From: Chlorocebus sabaeus | Lineage: Eukaryota > Chordata > Mammalia > Primates > Cercopithecidae | NCBI RefSeq assembly: GCF_047675955.1 | Contig: NC_132912.1 | Coordinates: 82,360,382-82,424,381, forward strand | DNA: 64,000 nucleotides | Direction of reading: 5' to 3' | Shown: positions 1 through 13,027 of the stretch, in pieces | Layout of the letters: every line of letters begins with the position of its first letter | How positions within the stretch are numbered: the stretch's first letter is position 1 | The notes under the pieces: model-generated | The model's database searches: none | Told to the model about the DNA's origin: nothing | The model's input: only the letters and a program-made list of their open reading frames with translations | Position numbers and translations under genes: made by a program

Positions 1-79
1 CAGTGAGCTGAGATCATGCCACTGTACTCCAGCCTGGGTGATAGAGCGAGACTCTGTCTCAAGAAAAAGAAAAAAAAAA
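1..79 (+). mobile_element. Alu, 3' end only (cut by the window start)
   Basis: The typical Alu right-arm end (CACTGTACTCCAGCCTGGG, then GAGACTCTGTCTC) is followed by an A-rich tail to about 79. Confidence 0.95.
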
Positions 80-2034
80 GCCAAGCCAATTTCTGAAACA
101 TCAGATGACATACCAATGCTGGCAAGAGAAGCACTGGACAAAAGGGAGGGATATGTTTTTTAAAAAAGTAATTTCTGCACATTACTAAGAAATCTGATTC
201 ATTGGGGTTGAGAAACCTGCTCAAAATGTTACAGAGACATAACAGGTTACTAGTGACTGTACCTTAAGAATGAATTAGAATTGAAGTTTGTATCGCATAT
301 AACATTTTTTCCATTGGTAAAATGATGTTTAAATTTTGTTATAAATACAACTGGTTTGTATGAGGGAAAAATTACTGACTATAAACTAAAGGTAGCCACT
401 TAATCAAAGGTATTAATTAGTCTTTGTGAACTGGCATGCAAGTGTGTGACTTGGCACCTGTGTGATAACCTTAGAACCACAGGAATGTGGGGAGTTTCCA
501 AAAGTGTCTGAAGAATATTAACATTTGTTAACTTGGATAATATTCAAAGCAAACTGTTAATTGATTAATGCAGGAATAAGTGCCCAAGATGCAATGAAAA
601 TTCAGAACTGACAAATTCAAGACACAAAGAGGATCACTAAATGGCATGAAAGGTAAGTCAGAGGGAAAAAAAAAAAAGGCATGAGAAAACTGGAAATAAA
701 ATGACTGGTCTCATTCCCTCTCCTGAAGTTCACCTACAGGAAATGGCAGTCTCTGGCCTAACCATCTGGAAACTCTAAATTGTAAAATGAAAGAATAATC
801 CTGGAATGTTTTGAATTATAAAGTCTAATAAACATTTACACCACTAGTTTGTGTCCATTGGTGATTCTTCCCAAAATATTTGAGATCTTAGTTCATGAAA
901 GCCCACATTTACTTCATTGGATTCTTTGCCCTCTGGGAAAACCGAATCAAAGCAAACACACTTGATCTCAAAGCCAAGCTGTAGTGTTCACTCAAGCAAT
1001 TATCTTACTTTTCTTTCCATTCACTGTTGCATCTACTGAAAATCTGACATAGACTTCTGTCATTTCTTTGTTAGTTAATTCACACTTTAACTCACTTGGA
1101 TATAGCTTCTATTCTAATTACTCCGTTGAAATGACACCAAAAGGGGAATTGCTTAATCTAATAGTCTTGTCTATTCACGTAGCTGTCTTTGCATAGGCCA
1201 ATGTTCAGTACTAAATCTTTGAAACTTTTCCCTCTTCTACTTTGAAGCTGTGGTATTTTTAGTTTTATTCTAACCTCTCTGGCCCATTCCATCTCCTTAA
1301 ATGGCTCTTGTGCCCTTTCCAAAATGCAGAAAATTCCCCAAGATTTCATATTTAGCCCTTGATTTTTATCCATATCAAAGATCAGTTGCATTCCTACACT
1401 TGACTCATCAGTTTTGCTGATCTCTATCTCCAACCCTGATGTCTCACATTTCACGCTGTCTGCTGTGTATTTCCATTCAACTACCACCTCAAATTCGCTC
1501 TCTGAAACAGAACTTATAGCTGTCCTGGAAAATTAGCCTTTCACCTCGAATCTCTTATTTCTGTTAATGGCATAACCCTCTTCTAATCCTACATGCTTAG
1601 ATCCTTCAATGAGCTTTAGTTTTTCTCCCCTAGTCTTTCACACAGAAGTCAGTGCATTTGGCTGATCCTTTCCCCGAAATGTTTCATGTCTGCTCATTTG
1701 TCTCCATTTCCATAGCTAGCACCCTGGTAAAAGTATCATAACTCTATGTCTGAAACCCCTGTCAAGGAGCTCCCTATGTCTGGAGTCACAAACTCCTCAC
1801 ATTGTCCTCAAGACTCTCCTCAATTTAGATTTATTCCTTGGGGGGAGGGCAGTACAAGAACCAGACTAGATTCTTTATCCATTTCACCTTTGTTCACAAG
1901 TCCTTTCTTGCAGATTTTGAGAGTCTCCAATATATGCAGTTTATTCAAATGCTACCAATTTTTCTCAGAGCAATTTGACTCCCAAGTATATGACTATGCT
2001 TTCCCAGAAGATGTGGTCTATTTTTAATTAAGAC

Positions 2035-2175
2035 ACAAACAAACAAACAAACAAAACAGAGACTGGGTCTCACCATGTTGCCCAGGCTGGTCCTGAACTC
2101 CGGGCCTCAAGTGATCCTCCTGCCTTGGCCTCTCAAAGTATTAGGATTACAGGTGTGAGCCACTGCATCCACCCT
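2035..2175 (-). mobile_element. Short Alu monomer fragment with CAAA-repeat tail
   Basis: An antisense Alu segment (2058-2175) covers only the poly-A-proximal to 5' head of one arm. It is preceded by a simple CAAA repeat at 2035-2056 that is probably the decayed tail. Confidence 0.85.
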
Positions 2176-2600
2176 TACGGTGTAATTTCTTCCTCTTAGC
2201 TTCCATTTATTTAGACCACTTACACTGCATGTACTATATACATCTGTGACATCTGTTTTACTCTTTAATGTTTCTCACGCATGCACATATAGTAGATAGT
2301 AAATGAACTACTGAAGATCACTGACTAAAGAACTATAAAACTCCAACTTAGAAATTCCACAATTTCTAGATGTATTACTTTACTATTTTCCAGTAACCCC
2401 ACTAGTAGTTATCAACAATTCCAAATTCCAAATGAATAGTGCTCTTCATAATTTGTTGTAATGGGTCTATTAATTTTTGGTTTATATTCAATATACTCAT
2501 CAAGGAGTTTTTGAACAAAATGGCATAACCTAAGTACTTTATCACTGGAATGTACAACAGCAAACCTATTGGGAGAAAGGAGTGAAATATGCTTTCTAGT

Positions 2601-3641
2601 GTGCGTTCAGTAACCCTTATCTGAAATACTTGGTCATAAGAAAATGGAAAGAAAATGTTTAGGACCAGAAGAGTTTTGGATTTCAGATTTTTCCAACTTT
2701 TGAAATGTTTGCATATCCCTAATGAGGTTATCTTTCGGGATGGGATCCAAGCCTAAACATAAAATTTACTTATGTTTTATATATACCTTATACACGTAGC
2801 CTGAAGTAATTTTTTTTTTTTTTTTTGAGATGGAGTCTTGCTCTGTTGCCCAGGCTGGAGTATGGTGGCTAGATCTCGGCTCACGGCAAGCTCTGCCTCC
2901 CAGGTTCACGCCTTTCTCCCGCCTCTGCTTCCCAAGTAGCTGGGACTACAGGTGTCTGCCACCACACCCAGCTAACCTTTTGTATTTTTAGTGGAGACGG
3001 GGTTTCACCGTGTTAGCCAGGAGCCGATCTCCTGACCCTCGTGATCCACCCGTCTCGGCCTCCCAAAGTGCTGGGATTACAGGTGCGAGCCACCGCGCCC
3101 AGCCGCTTGAAAGTAATCTCATACACTATTTTACATAGTTTTGTGAATGAAACAAAGTTTGTATACAATGAACCATCAGAAAGCAAAGGTGTCACCATCT
3201 CAGTCACACATGTGGACAATCTGTGGTTATCTTGCATCACCATCATTCCCGACTACGAATTTATATGCTACTGATAAGCAAACATTTTCTTGCATGTATT
3301 CACATGTGAGTACTTAATAGTAAAAAACATACCATACCATTAATTCAGTTAAAAAAAAAAAGTGCTCCGGGAAATTAAGCAGCATAGTAGCACCACCAGA
3401 ATACCGACATCAGCAGCTGGGGGGGCCTTTTTTTCCCTTTGGGTCACTGAATTAACTGTGTCCTGTGTGCCTGTGTTTTGACTTCAACTGGTGAACCGTC
3501 ACATGAGGTCACGTGTGGAATTTTCCACTTGTGGTATCATATCAGTGTTCAAAATATTTCAAATTTTTGAGCCTTTCAGATTTCAAATTTTTGGATTATT
3601 TGGATTAGAGAAATCCAAATAAGAAGGTACAGCTTAACCTG
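2601..3641 (+). mobile_element. Old DNA-transposon-like element split by an Alu
   Basis: The left end (CCCTTATCTGAAATACTTGG) and right end (GATTTCAAATTTTTGGATTA, then AACCTG) are related inverted termini, and the right end is followed by TA. The internal text (GGGATGGGATCCAAGCCTAA; GAACCATCAGAAAGCAAAGG) matches a common human interspersed family that I remember as a non-autonomous Tigger/mariner-type element, but I cannot name it surely. A later Alu at 2808-3104 interrupts it. It encodes no protein. Confidence 0.65.
2808..3104 (-). mobile_element. Alu, full length, AluY-type
   Basis: A complete antisense Alu with poly-T head carries CACCGTGTTAGCCAGGA, typical of AluY. Flanking TGAAGTAAT and TGAAAGTAAT look like its target duplication. 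Confidence 0.93.
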
Positions 3642-3820
3642 TACCTAGTATGTGGCTTCTTCCATATTTGTGACAAGTTATTTGTGAAAATGACCCTCTA
3701 CTATGGGAAGAGATCCCAAACATAACGTGCTTTCAGAAACAGATACATCATTTTTATTGATTTTTTTGAGGGCCCTTTAACGTCATTTTTGTGTGTGTGT
3801 GTGTAAAATCCATTGTATTT

Positions 3821-4099
3821 TATTTTTTGAGACAGGGTCTCACTCTGTTGCTGGAACACAGTGTGGTGCAATCACAGCTAACTGCAGCCTCAATCTCCTG
3901 GGCTCAAATGATCTTCCTGCTTCAGTTTCCTGAATAGCTGGGACTACAGATGCATGCCACCATGCCTGGCTATTTTTTTTTTTTTCAAGAGATGGTCTCA
4001 CTATGTTGCCCAGGCTGCTTTTGAACTAATGGGCTCAAGTGATCTGCCTCAGCCACTCAAAGTGCTGGGATTACAGGTGTGAGACACCACACCCTGCTG
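3821..4099 (-). mobile_element. Alu, old (AluJ-like), antisense
   Basis: A diverged antisense Alu with CTGGGCTCAA signatures is flanked by AAATCCATTGTATTTTA and AAATCCATTTTATTT, an imperfect target duplication. A short TG repeat lies just upstream at 3790-3804. Confidence 0.92.
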
Positions 4100-4801
4100 A
4101 AATCCATTTTATTTGAATGCTAAGAGTGGTAGTACAGTGTTTATACCATATTTCTCACAACACACCAGAAATCCCGAAGCCATTCGGTGTACAAATCCTT
4201 TTGAGATGCTTGAGACAGTATTTTATCAACTGTGGATCGCTAGCTGCCATCATGTCTAAAACCTGCAGGTTTCATAGATGACACTTCCAAAAGGGACTTG
4301 ATAAAACACAATTCTCATATAAGAAAATAAGATTTTAGGATCCTATATTGTTAGATATTTAACTGGAGGAGTTGCAGCTGAAAGAAGGTATAGGACATTT
4401 ACCAGGTAAGTTTTTACAGGTAATTTTAAAGAAGTTTATTTTCAAATTTCTAACACTTGTCTTAGTATCCGGTGTTTGAAAGCTCAAAAAAATATTTTAC
4501 TTCTTTTGCTTCTCTTTGTGATTAGGCTGTACACTTCACTTCCTGGGACAGTGGAAGCTAAGAAATCCTAAGAGCAAATTAAAGGGATTTTCCTCTTTTC
4601 TTTGGCCAAGAATATGGTTAAATCTGCCTGAACTTGATGAAGGTACAATGTAATTCTACTGCATACTGGTTAGATATTTTAGAAAATATATTCCTTTAAG
4701 AGCGTATGGAAGACAAAGAAAAATAGGATTCAAAAAAAAAAAAAAAAAAAGAAAAAGAAAGAAAGAAAGAAAGAGAGAAAAAGAAAAGGGATATTATAAC
4801 A

Positions 4802-4958
4802 GGTCAGGCGTGGTGGCTTATGCCTGTAATACCAGCTACTCAGTGGTTGAGGCACAAGAATCGCTTGAACCCAGAGGTGGAGGTTGCAGTGAGCCGAGAT
4901 CCCACTACTGCACTCCAACCTGGATGACAGAATAGACTGTCTCAACAACAACAAAAAA
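4802..4958 (+). mobile_element. Alu with internal deletion
   Basis: The head of an Alu (GGTCAGGCGTGGTGGCTTAT) runs directly into right-arm sequence (CCAGCTACTCAGTGG), giving about 157 bp. It is flanked by AAAAGGGATATTATAAC and AAAAAGGGATATCATAAC. An A/GA-rich tract at 4732-4785 precedes it. Confidence 0.88.
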
Positions 4959-5057
4959 GGGATATCATAACAATATCTGGTGACACAAGTCTGACAGAAT
5001 AATTTAAAAAGAAATAACATTAAAAATGGTACTGTATGAAGGAATGGCTTTCCTCAC

Positions 5058-5263
5058 CTTTTTGGACCTCCAACAACGGCAGTACACAGCTTTATCTCCC
5101 AAATCCTCCATGTCAAAAGCATGTACTATCTTGGGGTTGTCTTTCTGGATGTGAAGGTTTATCATAGCTTTATTTCGATGATCTTTAACATAAAATCTTT
5201 TGTAAGCTAGATAACCAATTGCAGCTGTCCCAGCAGCAATGGTAACTGCTGCGATCCATTCAA
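5058..5263 (-). CDS. CISD1: CISD1 (mitoNEET) coding exon 2: membrane anchor and first cluster cysteines
   Basis: The minus-strand translation gives residues 11-79 of mitoNEET. A hydrophobic anchor near residues 14-31 ([18 protein letters not shown]) leads into the linker and the start of the CDGSH domain. Cys72 and Cys74 of the 3Cys-1His cluster site are visible in CRCWRSKK. The acceptor AG is at 5265-5264 after a pyrimidine-rich tract, and the donor GTGAGG starts at 5057. Phase agrees with exon 1. Cys83 and the ligand His87 are encoded by the third exon, which I could not find between 1 and 5057, so it should lie left of the window. In the family this protein binds a redox-active 2Fe-2S cluster and affects mitochondrial iron and respiration. 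The open frame runs past both splice sites, but the flanks are intron. Confidence 0.98.
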
Positions 5264-8110
5264 CTAGAGCAGGGAAGGAAAAAAAAATAATTATCAAAAC
5301 CAAAATATACACTAATAGTATCACATGAATGTTCAGAAAATCCAGTTTTTGAGTATTAAGCATCCTAATAGTCCAAGGTTTTTAATGTTAACAAAATGAC
5401 CAGAAAACACTGGTATAATAGTCCTTTGTTATGACTTTCCCTGGCCCTTACTGAAGCAATTGTGTATTTTCTGCTGAGTGATGACAGCTACATTAAGAAG
5501 AAGAAACTTAAAACTATTATTTTAGAGCTGGAGCTAAAAAAAACCCAAAGCTCCATAATCATTTAAAAAATGTTTAGAAGTAGATTTTAAATAACATGTG
5601 AACTTGCAGGTACCTATTGCTTAAAAAAAAAAAGAAAAAGCCCTGAAACATAAAAATTCAGATTACAAATAACATTTTGTTATGTTAACAAAATGACTCA
5701 TTTGAGTTTAAATAGTAAGATCCCTTAGTGATTTTTAAATGATTTAAGTTACCAAAACTCAGTTGCAACTATTGCAGAAAGCTATAAGAGAAATGATACC
5801 CAAAGAAACAAACAAAATAAAACCACCTTTAATGTGAAACACTCAAAGGAATATATGTGGCGGGATTCCAGGTTTCAAAGCCATTCTGCATTCAAAAGGC
5901 CTTTTTAAAAAAATTTCAAAGTGTTTTCTCATTAAAATAAAAATCAGAATGTACTAACTTCATTTTTTGTAGAAAACATGATTAATATAAGTATAGTTAT
6001 ATTCTCATTTAATAAAATCTAAATTTACTTTCCTATAAAATTCATTTTAAATGTAATGGCAGTATTCTGCTTTCTAATAATAAAAACTGTTTGACTAACA
6101 AGCCATCTAGTTATTCTTTTCAAGCAGCTTTTCAAGTCTTTAGAAACTCAAGGGCTTAACAACTACCCCAGCTCCAGGCAATGATGGAGAGAAGAAAGTT
6201 CTGCATAATCTGGTTAGCCTCAGCCTCAGAGGAGAGTTGTCTATTCCCAGCATGGAGTGGGCTGCAGGAAGAAGTTGAACAGGGGTCAGGATAAACACAC
6301 TGGACTCCTTCCCAGCACTTCCTGAGTCAGATCTTCAGTGTCTGAAATAAGTTCCCAGACTATCAAATAAAACCCTAGAGAGATAAGTACAAAAACACAC
6401 ATTCCAAGGCCAAATAAAAACACATAATGAATAATTAGTTGTATAGTTTACTTGCACTATTAAGTCAAATTTCTTATTTCACCATACCTAATAGTACCTT
6501 ACATAAAACTGGAGCTCAGTCTTCTAAAACTGTAATAGAAAGGATCATTCTCAGCTTCTTGTATCTTGGTCTTCTTTTCTAGTTTATTTAATAATTTAGA
6601 CTTTATCTAAATTATTCCTGCATTTTGCTCATCTCGTAAGACAGCATAATTTCCGCCTCTTCTGGTTTATCCTCGCTTTCTAATTAACGTGTTCCTTGGA
6701 TTTTATTTTCAACCACGGTAGTACTTTTCTTAACAAATTAGTTTATACTGTTTTCCTTCCCATAACATTTCCATTCTTTCTTGCTATAATTCCCTAATAA
6801 ACATTAACATTTCGTCTTTCCCAGGTCCTGCATGACTGAGAAGACAAGTTAATATATCATCTGACAGCTTCAAACCTTTGGCTTCATCAGAAGACATTTT
6901 TTAAGTAGGTACACATTATGTGTAGATTTTTCTCAAATTTTAGTGCCACTTCATGGTATTACCCTGTGGTTATTGCAAGCAGGTCTGCAACTTTGCTATG
7001 ACTTCTAGTTAGATTCATGATCTTCCTTTCTAATGTTATTTACCATGGAACTTTCTTGAGAAAACATTCCCTCTGCCAGGAGCTGTAGCAATCCACTTCT
7101 TAGCTAATGGAAAGCCACTCTGAATAGCTAATGTACCTATCACAAAATGGGCTAAAATGCTGCTTTGCATAGTATATGCACCATAACATTTGCTGAACAT
7201 CGTCTTTAGTACAAACTTAAAGGGGGGCAATATCCTAAAAGAATAAAATAACTTCCTTAATGCCATTGATTTTAGTTATACTTTACTTTTTAGGTGAATT
7301 ATAAAGTACTTCATAACATATTTGTTGGGATGGCACCCACATATTGCAAAAAGTCCTGAGATCCAAAGAACTACAATTGGCTAGTGTTAATTTGTTTCAT
7401 GATCTAAAAAGAGAATACTATAGGAATTTCTACTTGAAACCCATCATGATAGGTGAAAACAATCTCTCCTAGTCATTAAAACATTCTTCTTGCATTCTTT
7501 TTTCTCATATAATTTACCAACTGCACCCACAGGTGACTTTTCTTTTTAAGCTTTACCTCCCTTGGATTTTGTGATGGTGGGAGAGATGACAGAATAACTG
7601 ACATGGAAAAGGGTAACACCAAAGGCATCATTGAAAGAAATGGAAACTGACTCCAGATCCCCAAGACTAGCTGCCCCATGGGGGCATCAAAACACACATG
7701 GGGAATCAAAACACATACTTTGTGCTCTACCCCCTACTCCCCAGCAAGGGTCACTTGTGACCCTGTGCAAATGTCACAGTACCATGTGTTCAAGCAAAAT
7801 AGCTTTGTATTTGCTCTGAGGTTTTAAGAAAACAATTCCCATTTCTTTTATTTTTTCCCTTCCCAAATTCTAATTCTCTAATCTCATTAGGGACAAATGC
7901 AATAGTTCTCAGAAGTTTAAAAAAAAAAATGTTGCTATTTTATCATTTCATGACTGCAGCCTGAATCAGTCTTTTCTGGCAAAAAGCTGTGGATGCCACT
8001 GACAACTCTAAAGGAAAAGGAAATTATACACAGACAGATGGATATTTCTGTTGGCACCTTTCAGATACTGGTTCAGACTTGGGATCTAGAAAAAATCTGG
8101 AGCATTCTTT

Positions 8111-8428
8111 GTTTTTCTCTTTTTTTGGAGACAGAGTTTCTACTGCCCAAGCTAGAGTATAGTGGCGGGATCCCGGCTCCATTGCAACCTCCAACTCCCA
8201 GGTTCAAGCGATTCTCCTGCCTCAGCCTCCTGAGTAGCTGGGATAACAGGTATGCACCACCACGCCTGGCTAATTTTTTGTAATTTTTTTTTTTTTTTTT
8301 TTTTTTTAGTAGAGACGGGGCTTTACCATGTTGGCCAGGCTGGTCTTGAACTCCTGGCCGCAAGTGATCCACCAACTTCGGCCTCCCAAAGTGCTGGGAT
8401 TACAGGTGTGAGCCATGGCACTCAGCCC
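8111..8428 (-). mobile_element. Alu, full length, antisense
   Basis: The full antisense Alu has a long internal T run. Flanks GAGCATTCTTTG and GAGCATTATTTC form a target duplication. Confidence 0.93.
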
Positions 8429-8465
8429 CTGAGCATTATTTCTGCCTCTTCTGGATTACCCTCAC

Positions 8466-8767
8466 TTTTTTTTTTTTTTTTTTTTGAGATGGAGTCTTGC
8501 TCTGTTGCCCAGGCTGGAGTGCAATGGCACAATCTCAGCTCACTGCAACCTCCACCTCCTGGGTTCAAGCAATTCTCCTCCCTCAGCCTCCCGAATAGCT
8601 GGGATTACAGGCGCTCACCACCATGCCTGGCTAATTTTTGAATTTTTAGTAGAGACGGGGTTTCACCATGTTGGCCGCGCTGGTCTTGAACTCCTGACCT
8701 CAGGTGATCTGCCTGCCTCGGACTCCCAAAGTGCTGAGATTACAGGCATGAGCCACCATGCCCGGCC
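8466..8767 (-). mobile_element. Alu, full length, antisense
   Basis: A complete antisense copy starts with an 18-20 nt T run and ends CCCGGCC, only 37 bp after the previous Alu. Confidence 0.94.
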
Positions 8768-9701
8768 TTCGCTTTTCTTTTCTATAGACATTTCTCAAGG
8801 AACAGTTAATTCCTGTAATTAGGTCAAACCCCACCCTACCAGACCTTGTGTAACCGTGCTTTGTATCTACACAAATACCATTAAAGATCACAAATGTTGA
8901 GAAAGGTAACACTTCTAATAATTTCTAAATAATCCTCCCATTTGCTTATTCTTCCATTGGCGTACTATTGTATAATACTTGGTTTTCTCTTTAAAATTAT
9001 TCAGAGAGAGAGAAAACATGGACTTGTTCCCAAACTCAACAGCCTTGTTTATAACCCAATCTTTGGCTTTTTTTTTTTTTTTTTTTTTTTTTTTACCGTG
9101 AGCATTATTTTGCTTTAACTTAGAAATCTCTCTCAGCTTCTTTTACCTTAGCCCCTTTTCTGCTCTAAACTGCCCTCTCCAGCCAACCATCAACTGCCAT
9201 AGAATCATGTTTCTCCTCTTCTGTCAGGAGAGGGGGAGGGGAGCTGTGTTTAAACCTTTCCTTCCCTTAGATCTCCCATAGGCTGGCAGGCTGTGCCTGG
9301 TAAATTTTTTTTTTTTTTCACAAGGCCTGGCATATAAGTGGTATTCAATAATGTTGGTTGAGTCAAAAGAAATAATGTATGACTACATTAAATTTGCAAT
9401 TCCTATGTGCCATTTTTCTGTCCTTACACTGCATTGCTCTTACACTAAATGACTTATCTTTACCTTCTTCTTAACCTGCTGTATCAGGGTGTGGAATTTA
9501 CTCTCTGATATATTAAAAACAAACAAACAAACAAAAAACTTCAGGCATATATAAGAAGCTATGTTTAAAAAAACTTTATTATGGACCATTTCAGACACAC
9601 AAAGGGAATACTATAATGAACCCCATTTACCCTCAACTAGCTCTAACAACCATCAATTTGGCCAATCTATAGCTCCAAACTCCCCCCTTATTTTTCTTTT
9701 T

Positions 9702-9994
9702 CTTTTTTTTTTTTTAGACAGAGTCTCGCACCGTTGCCCAGGCTAGAGTGCAGTGGCGTGATCTCAGCTCACCGCAACCTCTGCCTCCCGGGTTCAAGCA
9801 ATTCTCGTGCCTCAGCCACCCAAGTAGCTGGGACTACAGGTATGTGCCACCATGCCTGGTTAATTTTTTGTATTTTTAGTAGAGATGGGGTTTCATCATG
9901 TTATCCAGACTGATGTTGAACTTCTGACCTCATGATCTGCCTGCCTCGGCCTCCCAAAGTGCTGGGATTACAGACGTGAGCCACCGCGCCCAGC
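9702..9994 (-). mobile_element. Alu, full length, antisense
   Basis: A complete antisense Alu is flanked by CCCTTATTTTTC and CTCTTATTTTTC. Confidence 0.94.
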
Positions 9995-10944
9995 CCTCTT
10001 ATTTTTCATTTATTGTTTATAACTTACAGGAGCTATCCCCTTTATTTTCAGTATGATCCATACATTCCTTTTCAGACAAAAACAAACCCTTAAATAGTGA
10101 CTTTAAATGACTTGGTGAATTTAGTGAACCAAAACAATATTTTCCTATGTTGAGGTTAAAATGAATTAGAAAATTAGTTTCAATAAAATACACAAGAATA
10201 TAAAAGAGATAAGAATTTATGAAATGTAATTTTGGTTACAAGCGTTGTAATGATCAGGGTTTGGGATAGATAACGAAATACAAGATGAAGAGACAAATCC
10301 CTATGTTGCAACTTGAAGGTAAATTAAAAAAAAGTGATTTCAGGGGAAGGCAGGTTAAGGAAGGCCTTTTAAAATTATCTGGTTTAGTTGGCTTTTTTTT
10401 TTTTAAAGATGAGGGTGAATTATGAGTGACTTTAGGCTGAAGAGAAGAAAATCTTCATGAGGCGCTAAATATTTACGAGCAACAGGTATCACTGAGGCAA
10501 AGATTTAAGCAAAATAAAACGGCATCTGGAGGACGTGGAGAGAGAACAGCCTAAGAGTTAACATCTTCCTTGCAAACAGAAGGGAAAGGGTTAAGGGTGA
10601 AAGCAATCAATGAGTGCTAGAGTTATCAAGGAGCAGGATGATGTTCAGAAAGGTCATCTATTTGGATATGAGGAAGAATCATAAGAGACTGGACAAGTAG
10701 GCAGTGAAGGCCACTTAGTACTAGAAAATATAATAAACTAATGGTCTTATCGACCATACTGGTATGAAGAGCTATCTCAGTGATCAGGATCTTAAGAGTA
10801 TTTCGGTTCCAATCATTCATTCTCATTGCCTCTGTGCAATTCCAGTCCTGGCCTTGTCCCCATAAAATTTTATTTATAAACTACCTTTTATTTTTCTTCT
10901 GAAGATGAACAAGAGTTATGCATATATGTACACACTTTATATTT

Positions 10945-11030
10945 AGCATATACTTATATAGTGCTTACCATTGTCATATATCATTCTAAGCCCTTTATAA
11001 TTACAAATTCATTTAATCGAGAAGAGACAT
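10945..11030 (+). mobile_element. Possible MIR fragment
   Basis: The text ATAGTGCTTACCATTGTCAT, then TTCTAAGCCCTTTATAAT and ATTCATTTAAT, follows the MIR core pattern, but weakly. Confidence 0.45.
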
Positions 11031-11295
11031 GGTGTCTTCCCCTCAATGAAAAGATCTAAATTGATTTTCAATCCGTAGGAATAAATTTGGTTTAAAGTTT
11101 GAGAGTAGAACCAAACTTGTGTGATCTAAACATTAAAAGTTAAATCGCTTTGACATTCTCTGTCCCTACCCTGCCTACTTACTACTCTATTGAGGAAGGA
11201 AGTGTTGATAGAAGAGATTTACACAGGCTTTGGGCCTCTCCCTACAGTCCTCATGACAACTTGTATGATTTTTGGTGAAATAAAAAAGTAGTCAT

Positions 11296-11459
11296 GGCAG
11301 GGTGTGGTGTCTCACATACGTAATCCCAGCACTTTGGGAAGCCAAGGGACCAAGGAGAAAGGATGGCTTGAGCCCAGGAGTTCAAAGTTGCAGTGAGCTA
11401 TGATCACAACACTGTACTCCAGCTTGGGCCACTGAGTGAGACTCTGTCTCAAAAAATAG
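11296..11459 (+). mobile_element. Alu-type monomer (FLAM-like)
   Basis: A single arm of about 160 bp runs from GGCAGGGTGTGGTGTCTCA to GAGACTCTGTCTC with no second arm. AGTAGTCA flanks both sides. Confidence 0.85.
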
Positions 11460-13027
11460 ATAGTAGTCACTCCTCATAACAAAGCTGAATACTTCCAGTT
11501 GAAGCCAATAACCTACTTCAGTGATTTCCTATTCCTTAGGCAATGGAAAATGATTGGGAAAGTTGCCTTTGAATTCCTCTATCGTTAGACTTGAAAAACA
11601 AAACAAAACAAAAAAACTTGTTTAAAAAAGAAATCTTGCAGACTAGCCTGCAGATAGTGGTAAGTCCTAGGGGTTCACCTGTTTCACATTTCAATAATAT
11701 GCAACCTAAATAACGTTTAGTGTTCATGTGCATAAAAAGATCCCACATTTTAAACACACATTGTGGAATCTTTTGGTCCACCTCAAACATGTGCAGGCTT
11801 CCTGTAAAATTAAAAGTATCAGCGGCACAAGTCACACGAACATCTCATTTCACAAGTCTTACTCCCAAGAGAACAGTTTTCCAAAAAACAAAAACAAAAA
11901 TCACACCCTATTTTAAATGCACCAAGCTGCCTCTATTAAAAAAGTCTCAAGATAAGTATCCTTTAATATAATTTTTGCAAATAATAATCTCTATATCATT
12001 AGTAACTTCGAAATGTCATGGAATATCACCCTTACTTAGCCAGGTAAATTTTGTCAACAGAAGTGGAACTCTCCAATTTTTGGAAACTACCTATTAAAAA
12101 AGTAGGGCTCAAGTTAGTAGGGACTTTACATTACCTGGCACTACAGATGCTCAATATTTACTGAACGTTTTTTTAATTAACCTCTGGACAATCTCTTTGC
12201 CTTTACTCAAAACCTTGCGAAGTGGTGGTTTATAGAGGGGCAAGGATCACACATACCGTGTGTCTGGTACACAGTATTATATTAACAACTATAACATCAC
12301 CAAGAATGGTTATAAAGTGAAACTCCACACTAAATGACTGCTTATAAAGTCTCCTAATTTTATTATAAGGGACTGTCTGCGAAATACTGTTTCCAAACGC
12401 TAAGTACTAGCACTGGGGAAAGAAGACTCTGAAAGCTGAAGGTTCAACGAAGGCGGGTTTCAATTCTTTATCCTGGACTACTGCCACCGAGTGCCAGATG
12501 CCAGGGGCATAACAAAAAACCGGGAAAACTGAAGACCTCGGATTGGGTTTCATCCCTGGAAAAAAAAAATCTGCAAAACTAAGATGTGATTAGTCATGCA
12601 ATGCTTCAGGATTGCAGGAAATCGACGTTGTGGCCCGACGCTGACTGAAACAGAAGGGTAAACAGGTTTGCTGTTGTTTTCTCCCACCTTTTCTTTCTTT
12701 CCAGGCTCTGTGACTTAAGGATATGAAAGCGTCTTAGAAGAGAACAAGAAAAGCTAGCGGCGCGGTCATTTGGTGTTAAGGTTTGGCTAGTTGGGGAAAA
12801 CGTGGACTCTGGTCTCGCATGGCCCCAAACCATCAATCCATCCCTGACCTCGCCCCCTTTCCCTATCCCGGCCGAAGCCCGCAGCCGGGCCGAGCACTTG
12901 CCCTTCTGCATCTCAAGGTTATTGGACCGGCGGGCGTGTAGGGCAGCGGTAAAACAACCCAGCTGAGCTGCGGGCGCAGCAACCGGTGAGCCTCACTACC
13001 CTCACCCGCTCCCAGGCCCCACTTCAC

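Larger units (their letters stand above)
1..5057 (-). other. CISD1: CISD1 intron 2 (partial)
   Basis: This is sequence between the exon 2 donor and the left window edge. It holds Alus at 1-79, 2058-2175, 2808-3104, 3821-4099 and 4802-4958 and a DNA-transposon-like element at 2601-3641. The stretches 80-2030 and 4100-4730 are unassigned: AT-rich intron without a recognisable exon. A 109-codon minus-strand frame at 1158-1487 is treated as a finding. Confidence 0.85.
5264..13027 (-). other. CISD1: CISD1 intron 1
   Basis: The intron runs from the exon 1 donor to the exon 2 acceptor. 5264-8110 is unassigned AT-rich sequence in which I see no exon or repeat family. Alus occupy 8111-8428, 8466-8767, 9702-9994 and 11296-11459, and a poly-T run of about 27 lies at 9069-9095. 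9995-11295 and 11460-12755 show only a weak MIR-like trace near 10.95 kb. The last 270 bp enter the CpG island. Confidence 0.85.

Noticed and set aside
5004..5363. 119-codon frame covering CISD1 exon 2 and both flanks as a separate gene
   Set aside because: Only 5058-5263 matches mitoNEET; consensus splice sites bound it and the flanks are intron.
8252..8641. Frames of 60-131 codons inside Alus (for example 8252-8641, 18910-19200, 34201-34596)
   Set aside because: Typical translated Alu text (such as SPRLECSGMISAHCNL); no gene.
12606..12911. 101-codon minus-strand frame beside CISD1 exon 1
   Set aside because: It ends inside the CpG island, shows no recognised domain and is not needed for CISD1, whose exon 1 is at 13028-13058.
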